Positions 11,510-23,900 of a DNA stretch of 64,000 nucleotides are shown one piece after another; position 1 is the first letter of the stretch; each line of letters begins with the position of its first letter. The position numbers were made by a program, and so were the translations under genes. A model generated the notes under the pieces. The model saw nothing but the letters and a program-made list of their open reading frames with translations. It was not told the origin of the DNA and did not search any database. The DNA lies in assembly GCA_021234535.1 (NCBI GenBank), contig CM037835.1, positions 1,922,001 to 1,986,000 on the forward strand, in the 5' to 3' direction. The stretch comes from Stichopus chloronotus. Taxonomy: Eukaryota; Echinodermata; Holothuroidea; Aspidochirotida; Stichopodidae.

Positions 11510-12300
11510 GTTTCTGAGCCTTACGTTCAGCCGTCACAAACACGCTCAACACCATAGAAATACTGTGTAGTCAGAAGACCCTTGTTGGCTAGGGCCAGGG
11601 GATGCGATACATGAGATGGGTATTATAGTACCTTCTTAACCCCGCGGAGCAAAATTTCGCACAACTTCGAAATGTGGAAGAGAGGCACTGTCTGAATCCG
11701 AGGAAACAAGGCGCCTGTCATCAGTATTCCACTTGCAATGGAATTGGAAATGACTTTACTGCCCCGGTGTCATTAACTATTAAACGTTCAGCTTAAAGCA
11801 GCTCTTTAGTATTTTTTATTCTGGTAATTTACGTGGTGATAGAACTAGAGCTCAGTACAATTACAAACGTCGGGTGCTACGGTAGCCTAGTTTCACGAGA
11901 CCATACTGGTGTCTATTTACCCGGACGCCGACTCGATTCAATTCAAGCTATTCTTTTTTGGTGATGGCTATTCGCCCGACTGCTAGGAGCCGTGCAAGAA
12001 ACAGTCAACGATTGTTTTCCCCACGGCCAAGGGAGAAGCCGCGCACTGTTTACTTTCACTTCCCCAGCTCTAATTCAGTACTATAGGTACAAACCATATA
12101 CGCACGTAGAATACATACATACGTACGTCGTGCCGTACGTACGTATGCGTAAGACAGGGATAGCAATGTGGCAACGGCGCAGCCGCAGCAGTGCAGCAAC
12201 ATAGAGGTGAATTGCGAGTTTGATACTTCTGAGACTCTAGAAAATGCACTCCATAAATACTGTCAAGAAAAAGTTGTTTTTGTTCAATAGTCAACGATTA
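11510..12300. promoter_or_regulatory. CpG-richer divergent upstream region between ZNF830 and ORC2
   Basis: Local CpG density is visibly above the surrounding AT-rich DNA (for example around 11641-11700, 11900-12010 and 12170-12200). ZNF830 starts at 11509 leftwards. ORC2 coding starts at 14837 but its first coding exon begins with a splice acceptor, so its transcription start lies upstream, plausibly here. No TATA box was recognised. Shared promoter function is inference. Confidence 0.35.
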
Positions 12301-14813
12301 ACGTTAGTACTTGCCTGCACAACTGCAGTGTGGGCAAACAATCACCGCATTTTGTCTGCACGGCTGCTAGTAGTCGTGCAAATAGGCCCCACCCTTCTGT
12401 TCATTGACAGGGACGTAACTTCAGATTAATTGAGAATTAAGCAAGTTGAAGTTAGCAAGCTTATTCAGATGGTACGACTAGGTTCTAGAATACCATAATT
12501 GCACCGTAACTTCTAATTTTCTAATTCTTGTCCGACTTTATAGATTATGGGAACCGTATACGCAGCCATCTGCAAAGGTACAGCTCATAAATGGTCATAC
12601 AGTTTGAGAGCTGCAAGGATATGCTTATATCAGAACACATTTACGACGCCGTGTTGTTGCTGAATTTTGAAATTTCTTTGCAGTATCTTTCTCTTCATTG
12701 ACGGTAGAGTTATGATGCAGATTTTGTAAAATTTAGACAGTTATTGAAATAATCATGTCAACCAAAATTTTACAGAGTCGTTTTTTGTAGCAGATTACGT
12801 TGAATCTTTTGAAATTCTAATAAGCAGTGAGCTTTAGGTCTGCTCGACCAACAACAGGGTCTAGAAACGGTGCAATTTGTTTCTAAACGAGAACATCTTT
12901 TAACGAGACTGCTAGGGGTCGAAGAGTGTTCCATGCAATTTTTTAAAAGAGTGGAGCTTAACATATATATTTTTCAAAGCTTGTAAAATGATGAATCATG
13001 ATCTGCTTATACTTGCATTGTCAATCTGGAGAAGAAAACATGAAGCAGCTTGGCAGTTACTTTTGTCAATGTAATAGGTGACCGAGGTTTGACTTTGAAA
13101 CAATTGCTCGGGACACCAACTCTATTGTCAAATTTGTCCTGTTATTGACCGGGATGCAACTTCTGTGTTCGGATGGCACCGAAAGTAGTGAGACTGGAGC
13201 CAATTGACTCACAATTAGAACCCATCTTAAGTTAGCCTTGAAGGCTACACTACTGATCTCTTAATTAACATAAGAAAGAGATCAGTGAGCTAAATTTGGC
13301 TCTTCTATCTTGCACTGATGTCCCCAGTTACACTATGCATTATGTCACCTGAGTCAGGATGAATAGTGTTTGATTTGTTATTGTTTAACATGGCGTCCAG
13401 GTCAATAGACACCACTTGCTATAATTTATGACTGAGCTGCTTCACAAGTTTTCTTTTCATTGTAATGTAAGATGACAAAGTTTACATTAGTACAAACATA
13501 GGTGAGACATAGGGCAAGGCTAGCTTTGTTTCACAAGACCATTTGCAATATGATGCTATGTACTACCTTGCAAAATGTGAATGCAATAAGCCACTCTAAT
13601 TCAATATTAGTTAGCTGAGTTCCAAGAAGACCATCAATATTAGTAAAAATTACTTCCATGCATCTCAAAAATAACATTCAAATACTGGAGGACAAAACTG
13701 TTGGATTTACTCTTGAAGAGGGTCCTTGTTTCACATTTGGCAGACCTTGGAGTAATTTTGGAGGCAGAGTAAGATTGTTAGTGTTGGTTACCAGTTAGAA
13801 CCACTTCAATTTAATTTTATAGTTCTTCAGTCTCAGATTGACAATAAAGCATATCCACTCAACACATAACATCCAAAATCAAGTACAGAATAAGTAATAG
13901 TTCTGGTAAAATGGATGTATACTTTACTATTGACTTGCATCTTCTCACAAGGAATGATGAAAAATAGAAGGAAAACCATTTAATTCACCTTCAAATTAAT
14001 AAGTTATCGATATTATTATACATAAATTCCACAGAACCATTGCTATGTTTTATGTCAGAAAATTGTTCTTTCATGATCAGCAGTAAGATAAGAAAAACAT
14101 GGAAAAGGTATCAGCCTAGTCTGTAGGCTTTTAGAGACCAGGAAAGAATGGACAGAAAAAAAGCATAGCAGCAAAAAAGATTAGGTACCCATGCTGGTGT
14201 CTGAGTGCTACTTAATGTTTGCATTCTAACAGTTAAGTTCAGTGTAAAAAAATGATCAGAATGAATTAAGTCCCCAGCAAAGACCTGTGTAATAAAGACA
14301 AACCACTAGACCTCGGTAGGGAGTATTTATCCAAATCATCTTTGAACCTATTCACACAACCAGCAAGGACCACAACCTTACAAACTGCACAGCTGGATAA
14401 AGGAAACAATTGTGTTAGGTCAACATTATTCTCACTGCATTTCTTGTAATGGCATGTACTGAATCTTAATAACAAGGAATAAAACAAGTCTTTCATTTGG
14501 TACTGAAACATTGACTTGTATTAAACTGGAGCTTTCCATTGGAATCACTCTGCATGTTTCTTTGAAGAGGAGGAACTCCAGGTTTTTGGTTTAACTACCA
14601 TTTAGCTATCATGATCATGCACATTGAAGTCCTTTATATTCTTCTGTTTTATGGTACATGCTAACATGATGTCCATCACAAGTTTATCACAGCTATTAAA
14701 ATCTTGTGCAGGACAAAGTAGTTTACATCTCATCCTACCTCCCATTATCTAACAGAGAATAGCCCGCTGTTTTCATTCATGCTAGTACAGTTTGATCATT
14801 TTGTAATTCACAG
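12301..14813. other. presumed ORC2 5' intron / intergenic DNA, no recognised element
   Basis: AT-rich with no coding region, transposon end or array that I could support. The only structural clue is the splice acceptor that closes it at 14813. Confidence 0.4.
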
Positions 14814-14836
14814 GGCTGTATCGTATCATTGTCACG
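14814..14836 (+). other. ORC2: ORC2 5' UTR part of first coding exon
   Basis: Acceptor TTCACAG| at 14813 followed by 23 nt and then the ATG. This implies at least one upstream non-coding exon. Confidence 0.55.
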
Positions 14837-14939
14837 ATGGCTTCACCTCAGCCTAGAGTGCCTCTTAAACGGCTCACCATAAAATTTGTGAAGAGCGGTG
14901 ATGAAGTTTCTCAAATTGTTCATACTGATGAGCTGGCAA
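14837..14939 (+). CDS. ORC2: ORC2 exon 1 (start codon)
   Basis: Residues 1-34 plus one base. [20 protein letters not shown]; the ATG is the first after the acceptor at 14813. Donor GGCAA|GTATGT. Confidence 0.85.
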
Positions 14940-17900
14940 GTATGTACAGCACTTAAATGCTACAGAGTGAATCTGTTTGTTATTATTTAACTCTTTTTTT
15001 TAATGGCAGTGATAATGAAGATAAACTTTCACAGTATCCCGTCTGGTGGAACCAAGGTGGTAACATGTGGGCATTTCTCCCCAGTCAGAACATTTCACCC
15101 TGGTTCCCCCCCCTCCCTCACTCAGCTGAAGTAACCTGACAAATACATGTATATGTTTATTCACCGTTGGTAGTTTTTGTTTGCGTTTACATTTGCATTT
15201 ACGTTTCTGCTTTAGGAAGTCCATGAGACTAAATTATTCACCATGTATGCAAAAACCTCAGAGTTTCCTGTGGGGTTGCCACCTGGATTCCCAACAGGCT
15301 TTGCCTCAGAACCACACACATTTTCATGCTTGATGTATACCTACCTTCCTAAAACATCAGCGCCCCTAAATCAAATCCCCACCTCGACTTTGCCCCTGTA
15401 TCCCATGAGGGGTCTTAACTTTCCATCTTGTCAGCTTTGAGGAATGGACGAATTAATTAAAATCGTTTGAAATTTTTACGTTCAGTGATGCACTTTGAAC
15501 AAAAATATACGTAATTCCGAGGTTTAATTTTTCAAATATAGATATGCTAAAACCTCAGGCTTCTCCCCCTGGACCCCAACTGGGGCTTTGTCCCTGGACC
15601 CCATCGGGGGCCCAAAGAGAGACTCCCGGTCCCCACTCGCTAAGCTCACCCTCTGCACTCAATTTTGCTCTACACACAAAAGATTTTGCCCCCTCAACAG
15701 TTTCTCTTACCCTCCATTATTCCCACCCCCTTAATCTAAACATCAAACAGAGATTGCTATGACAGACCTCAATTGTTGCAAGTTAATTCTTTGTATTAAT
15801 GGTAACAGAGAGTACTCAAAATTAAAAGTTTGTTGTATGAACTTACAACTGTGCTTGTGTCTACGATATCCCATATTCTACTGTAGTATTGATATTGCCA
15901 TACTACTCCAGGGTAATAGGCCTCATACTGGATCCAGTTGCAGTGGAGATATGAAGCACTGCTCTCTTTTACTCTCTTTCAAGCCAAGAAAAGAAAAAAG
16001 TCCATTCTGACATTCAGAACTGAAGAGAAACAAGAAGATGGAGCCGCTGAAGATGAAAAGGAGAGTTCAGATGAGGAAAAACCAAATGAAGAAGAGGAAA
16101 TTATTACTTCTTCGTCAACAGGTGGGTCCACTGACATGGTGAATATAATAAACTATTTACAGCTGTTCTTATTATTTTTTTATGCAAACATAAATGAAAT
16201 TAATAGCCATTAAGCATCTTCAGTATAAGCTTTTGACCTCAAATGACCTTTGACCACCACCACAAACAATAGGGTTCTCCTGCTCAATGTGGTACACCTA
16301 TGTACAAATATGAGATCTCTCCAATCTTCCCCTTGAGATATTGTTTTTCAAGGTTTTCCCGATTTGACCCATGTTGATCCCAAATGACTTTTGCCTCTAC
16401 CAAAAACAATGTGGTCCTTTTACTCAATGTGGTACACCTACATACCAAATATGAGATCAGTCCAAGCTTTTCTTCTTGAAGTATCATGTGTACAAGGTTT
16501 TCACAATTTGACCCCTGTTGACCCCTTATGACCTTTGATCCCACCAAAAACAAAAGGGTTCTCTTACTCAATGTGGTACACCTACATACCAAATATGAGA
16601 TCTGGTTAAGCTTCCCTTCTTGAAGTATCATGTTTGCAAGGTTTTCACAATTTGACCCCTGTTAACCTCTTATGACCTTTGACCTGTACTAAAATAGAAC
16701 CCTAAACCCTTGCTACTCAGCCCAAAGAAGGTATCAAATGCATTTCTAAACCCATTCCCACTACTAGAAAGATCTACATACTGAGGTAAACTCGTTAACC
16801 ACCCTTTCAGAAAAGAAGTCAAGATGTACATTGATTCTATTGTGCACCTTATGGAGTTTGAGGCAATGGCCCTCTCGTATAACAATTATTTTCAAAAGTA
16901 AAAAACTTTCCTCAGATAAATTAATATACCCATGAACAATCTTAAAACCTGAATCAGATCACCCCGTAGTCTCCTCAGCTCAAGGGAAGTGAGGTTGAGG
17001 ATGTAACCTATCATATGGAATCGCCCTCAATGAACTTATTAATCTGGTAGCCCTTCTGTTTACTTTCTCAAGTTCTTCCTTATCCATAGAAAAGTATGGA
17101 TTCCAAGTTTGCACTGCATAGTCAAGATGAGGCCTAACCCAGTGGTTAAGCTACCCTATGGTCAGGGGTAGTTGCCCCGTCTGATGACACAAATGGATCA
17201 CCATCTACCTTTTCAGTTTTTCACAAAAGAAAAAAGTACAAAGATGAGAAAAGATAAGAATGTGAAATAATAAAGAAGAAGGTAAAGAAATGGCAACTTT
17301 GAGTACTTTAGTGCTCTCTTCATCCAGGAAATGATGATGGTATTGCCAATGTTCTGCTTTAAAATTCAAGCAACTACAGTACTCATCATGATGTGCAAAT
17401 TTTTATCAGAAAACTTTTTCAGAAAACTCCCAAATGAGATTAATTTTTCATCCAAGAAGATACTGACAATACCACTTTTTGGAGCTTACTTGCTGAGTTG
17501 CTTAGCCTTCAGAGGGCGATTTCCTGCAATCGGGGTTGGGGAGGACTTTTTTCTGGTGTGCTCCAAACGATGCCAGTGCCCCTCTTAGATAGTCTTCAAA
17601 CAAATCTCAGTTCTCCCCTAATAAACGATTTTGTCTGCGCCAATGCAACAGGGACACACTGTATTCCCACATCACACTGTATCACAGTCGTTGATGTCCC
17701 CTCATTCATATCCGAGTCTCAGTATGAAAACAAATGTAGTTTCACTCATGGCGGCACACTTTGAGTCTCTTGACCCCCTGAAAACAATCACTGATTCCAC
17801 TGTCCAATGAAAAAAAGTGTGGGGATTAAAGATATGCTCATCCCCTCCCAAATATTTGCCACGCACTCCAAGAATTTATGAAAGATAATGCATAATTTAT

Positions 17901-20900
17901 GATTCATGCGTCTCAACCCATCTGTATGTAGCATTTTCATAGATTTACTTTTGCTCTCATTGATTTGAGAATTTGCAAACATGAGATCCCTGTTTCAAGA
18001 CTGTGCATATGCTTATAAATATGCTTATAAACAAGAGACTTGGGGCAAGTCTGGGCTGTACTGTTCATTGATAAAACATCTGCTCATGAGCGCTTGAGAA
18101 GTGTGACAGGCTTCATCAGCAACCGACGTTCAAACAAAAAATGAAAATGTCTTTCAAATAAAAAATGAAAATGTCTTTCACATACAAAAAGTTTAGGTTG
18201 CCTGAAGTGATACGTACAGTTTCAGGCTCTGTGATACTGTACCCAGGGGTGTGTCAGTCTAGGGGATGTGTCCTTCTAGGTGTACTTGCTATAGTGTTAC
18301 ATGCCAGTGACTACGCAGGCAAAGCAGGCCTATGCAGAAGACCCGCCATGGAGATGTTAAGCCTGCTTCCTGTGATAATATGTGTTTAGTATAGTTTAGT
18401 TTAGATTAGTTTAGTGTAGTTTAGTAGAACAAAGGATCAGGAGGGACATTAAGTCCCCATGTAGGACCCTGAAAAAAAAGTACAAAAATCAGACCCGTTC
18501 ACGATGCCTAAAGTACTTGTCGAGTCCATTCATAAACCCATTTACACTTCTTGCCATCACTACATCCTCAGGCAACCCATTCCACCACTCATTCACTACC
18601 CTCTGAGAAAAGAAGTAACATGAGTATTGATCCTACTTTGGACCTACTTTGAAAGTGTGGTATATTGCTGTTGTACTAAATGTTCATAGCACTAATATTT
18701 GTCTTAATGAACACCCAAAAAGAGTCATACAATACTCAATGCTGATTGGATGATAACAGCTAGTTATCGTCAAATATCCTTATTTGGGGTGAATAAAACA
18801 ATAAACGTGTAGAGAAATGATGACGTCAACAGAGGAAAAAGAAGGAAGTCTCAAGCTCCATCATTGAGTAGTTCTTTCTAGTGAGTGTGCACAAGGACCA
18901 TTAGAAACAAGTGCTATAGTTCGGTAGCTGTGCATATAGCACTGCGCAGGAACTGTAAGAATAGTGGTGTATGCAGATGAAGTCTTGACCGTAGGCAAAT
19001 TTTTTTTTGAGAGGTAGTTCAGAGACCCTAAACATAGAGACTTGTGGCTAGTCTAGGTACGGCGTTGGCTATGCCATGCCGGGCTAGGCTATCAAGGTGA
19101 GACGCGCGCGCAGAGCGCAGTGACAATGTACTGGTGACCAAAGACAGAATAGCGCGCCTTACTGCGCTATACTGTCTTTGCTACGCTGGTGACGTCGGTG
19201 AATGTAACAACCGAATACACGCGCGCGCACCGTCTCGATCGGAGATACAACGAGGCGATGCAGTCAAATAAATAAGAAAGGTTTGTTTCTTTAATTTTTT
19301 AGACAAATTTGAGTTTTGCTACGTTACTGTGCAATTTACACAAATCTTTGTGGTACAAGGATGTGGTAAACACTGAATGCAAACGAGTCGCCTAACGTCG
19401 CTTTAAATCGCATGATTGACATCAGTTACGATGATTCAGATTCGGCCCTAACGGCTACATCATGCCAGCACTCATTAACTTTGAGAACTTTATGTTCGAC
19501 ATGAACTAACGTACGGCCTACTTTGGCTAGAATATATATTCAATCAAGCTGCATTCATCCCTTAGTACGCAACCTACGTTCACTCTTTTAAGTTTGGGTG
19601 GAATGCGTAGAATTACTCATTTGAACACTTCGCCCTTATTGTTTACTCATGCTCGACATTTTCAAAGTTATGAAAATTCTACGTAACTTAGAACTACCTC
19701 ATGCTTTCAATGTCCAGTAACAGAAAATATAAGCTACGGGCGGGCCTTAACGTTAGGCTTGCATGTGCAAAAAATGGTTAGGGCTTTTGAACCAACACCA
19801 TCGCCAGGTTTTTCATACTTCGGGTGCACAGCGCTTTTCATACTTACCGAACGTCTGACAACATGTGACATCAGATATTTACATATTAAAAGGTAATTTT
19901 TAATGTAATTTTAAAATGTGCATTTGTTTACTATCCTTTGTTTACGTATAACCTGATTGGTCAACGAAGCACATGAAATCACGGACACCGGAACCTGCCT
20001 AGCAGTGGAAAGTATAACCGCAGTATGAGCGAGTTGCTGTCAGCGTAGTATGAAAAACCTGGCGATAGTGTTGGTTCAAAAGCCCTAACCGTGCAAAATA
20101 GTTGGCAAAGAAACATGCGGTCATTGCAGTGGACAGTAACTTTTCTAAAATTACTCCAAATGTTACCAAATCAAAGAAGTTTAGCAAAGATAGGTCCATA
20201 GAATTAATTATTTTTTGGCAATATTGATAAACTTTCTTCTAGAGCGTATGAAGCAGTTTTTCAATCTTTTGCAAAAGGCATGCATACCGTTACCGATGAT
20301 TACCAAACATCCTGACGTTAATGTAGTATACGCACCTAAGTGGAGCTAGCTGCTGACAGAACAGCACCTTGACTTGATCGTAACTTTTTAAAATGAGTGC
20401 AACTTACTTTGCTTCAGTGATGTAAAGAAATAACAGCCAAAAATATCGTAATAAAAATACTGAGTAGTCAATTATGTGTTCAAAAAGTTATAAAATACTG
20501 GCAACATTAGTAGATCTGTTTAAAACTTCAATGGTGTAGCCTTGGCAAAGGAATCACTTGCATACCAAGACTATACAAACTTAGGCCCACGGCCTAGTTG
20601 TTTACATGAGCCTAAGTTGAATGTCTTCAGACTTACAGTCTTGGACGAAATACCTTGGGACACCCTGCTCCCCCTTCAGTGTTGGCCATGTTCAAAGAGT
20701 TCATTCACTCCTACAGCGCAACATTGGAAAGGGGCATGGGGTTTCATGTTCATTGTTATCCGCTCACCAAAAATTTAGTATTATATTTGCAATGTACGAC
20801 GAAGTGTCCCGACAATTTTGTCCAAGATTGTAGGCCCCTAGTATTTTTATTTGTAAGATGTGGATTTTTATCAACACTGATACAACAGTTGAATTTGACA

Positions 20901-23900
20901 AAAATGTTTTTTCTACTTTTTTATTTTCTTGTGAATATGTGTTAACTAATTAATTCCACCAAAATAAAAATTTTTGTAACTCATAGAACACAAGAAGCAG
21001 TTGTTAGAGGCTGCATATTTTATATTGTAACTCCACTATGTAGAGTTGTACCTAGACAAATTTTACTGCAGAGCTCCCAAGCTAGGGAACCAGCCACGTC
21101 TGGTGAGATACAGAGACTTGCCTCATGAATTGAACTTGCTGACTCAACAAAACCAAACTCAAGATCTCTGACACAATAGTCAGATACAATATATAATCAC
21201 AGCAAAAAATTTCCACATGTGCGTAAATTTGTAATGGTGTAAGGTGAATATTTCCAAATTGACAACATACCATTGCACCAAACTAGAAGGATCTTGAAAT
21301 TATTCAGATATTCATTCATGCAAAAAATGATTGACAGACAAAAGTTAGAATTTGTGGAAGCAGAGTTACCCTCAAAAGATTTAGAAATATCACATCACTT
21401 AGCATCTTATTGCATTTATCATCTCATTTTCATTTCAAAACTGGAGGTGGATACAGAGAGAATGATGCCTCCTTCTCTTCCAGCAGGAAAGTGTTCCACA
21501 CTGAAGATTCTTTCATGTTCAATTCAACAGACTTTATTTCAATCTCTCTAAAATAGTACAAAATTGGGAGAAAATAGTGTACATATTTCCATTATTGAGA
21601 AATACTCCATAAAAGAGAAAGCCACGTGCTGACATTATGCCTACTTTTAGCCATGAGGTTTCTAAGATCAATCATATTGCTTGAGTTTTAAAAATTACAC
21701 ATTATGAAATAACTTTTGTATCTTTGCAAGTACAAATAATTGCAATTTGCAGAACCCCTTCTTTATGGCTTTACATGAAAGATTCACAGCTGTTCGTGCT
21801 TTGTTAAATGAATGGGATAATATTGCTGTATATTGCCGGAATCAACATCTTCAATTCATTGCATTTGATATGAACTCAGGCATATCATTTTGCAGTATAT
21901 ATATTTCAAGTACAAGGAACCATAGTGCCCTTGGGCTGTTGTAAAATCATGAAAAATACTTCTTCTCTTACAGATTGTATGTAACACTGTTGATGGTTGG
22001 TCACATTAGTGCTATGTAAGTGGTTCCATGTGGGTGCATGTTTGCGGCCAAGCTCTGAAATGGGCCATTTTATAAAAGCTTTATGCTACAGATGCTTATA
22101 TGGTCCATCATTCTTCCTCAAGCAAATCATGGAAGTCCTGCTTTAGGTAGTAGTTTCATGATCAAATGAAGAGGCAGCAGTACTATGGGAAGTACTGTAG
22201 ATGGTCATACCAGACAAGTGTAGCTGGATCAGTTTACCTCTTTGAGCTTCAGTGGTGATGTATGCTTTGATGTTAATGACTTTTAATATAAGGTGGGCAA
22301 TACACAATAAAAGTCAGTTGGTGTTGTTGTTTCCAGTGGAACCTAGACTCTAGCAAGTCCCCTCCTAGACATGCTGTCAGTGTTGGGTGGTTGAATTTAA
22401 AGGGGAATAGATACGCCTTTTTGCAATTTGCAGAATCCCTTCTTTAGGACTTTAAATGAAAGATTCACGCTATTTGTGCTTTGTAAAATGAATGAGATAA
22501 ATGAAGTTTAAATAAAGAGGCTCAGTGAGTTGTGTCATGAAATTTCACTAAATTTTTGTAAACCTATCAAGTTTCCGTAACATAAATTTTTTTGTAAACC
22601 TATCAAGTTTCCTTGACAGACTAGTGACAAATTATCAAACTAAGAGGATCCCAATGCTTCACATACAAAGGAACATTAGTGACTGAGTAATTAACAATTT
22701 AATTTGTTTCGTGAAATTTCAAGACTACTCACTTTTCACATTAGTACTCATGCCTGTTCACAAGCATACAGCAAGTACAAGTAAGGTTCAAAAATGAAAA
22801 AATTTTCATAACTATTGGATGTGAAACTTGGCTTCTTGAAAATGGCTTCTTTGATATGAACTCCAGCATATCATTTTACAGTATGTATATTCCAAATACA
22901 AGGAACTGTAGTGCCCTTGGGCTGTTGTGAAATCATGCAAAATACTTTTTCCCTTACGGATTGTATGTAACACTGTTGATGGTTGGTCACATTAATATTA
23001 CGGAAGTAGTTCCATCAGGGTGTTGACATGTTTGGGGTCCAATGTCCGAAATGGGTCATATGTGCCATTTTATAAAATCATGAAATATGTTTCTTTTCCT
23101 ATAGATATTATGTTTGAAAAAGTGAGAGTTCTTGGTCAGAAATGGGCCATATGAGCCATTGTACAACTACAGAATAATGCAAAATGCTCCAATATATGTC
23201 ATAATTTACATTACTGTTCATCTGCACAAAGAACTACAGTGCCCTTGGGCTATTTTCTCTTATTTACTGGATTTCACTTTGGTAAGTGATGCCAATATTT
23301 TCAAAGAAGACAAAGCATGCTTCCAAAATAAAACCCTCAGGGCAAATTTTAATCTCAATTGGCCTTGAAATAAGGTTAAGGAAACAAAGGATAGCATAAG
23401 GGATATCAGGTGAGTCCATCCCCGGATGTCGCAAATATTAACTTATGTTTTCTCATGATGCAAATGTGAAAAACAATGTAGTTTGTATAATGGTCAATGT
23501 TTGATTCATTTTCCTGAAAATTGTGGCTATTTTCAACTTTTTTAGTGATTAATTTGGTCAATACTCCAAAATGTGTTTTTCAAGTCACATGTACTTGAGT
23601 AAAACAAATGGAGCCAAATGCACACCTATCTTTGTGAATGCAGAGCCTGTAATTTTGCATATCAGTCTATTCAAAACCCGAAGCGAAGAGCTAGTGCTAA
23701 CTTGCTGTACTTTTTCTTTAACTGAACAGTGTAATACCAAAAATGTTGCTTTATACTTTTTTGTATTTATATTTTTGGGTTTTGATAAGAATCTAAACAT
23801 TTGTAATCAACATGGTGTTAGTTATTACAAATTGCAGGAGAAAAATACAATTTCTGTAAAAGTGGAAACAACTGGATTGTTGTGGTGATTGGTATATGTA

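Noticed and set aside
15243..15762. Proline-rich plus-strand open frames
   Set aside because: They follow a CCCCTGGACCCC-type DNA repeat, lie in ORC2 intron 1 and have no domain.
16284..16631. 115-codon minus-strand open frame with internal protein repeats
   Set aside because: It is the translation of the DR1 tandem unit, the same as the frame at 57455-57679. Periodicity comes from the DNA repeat.
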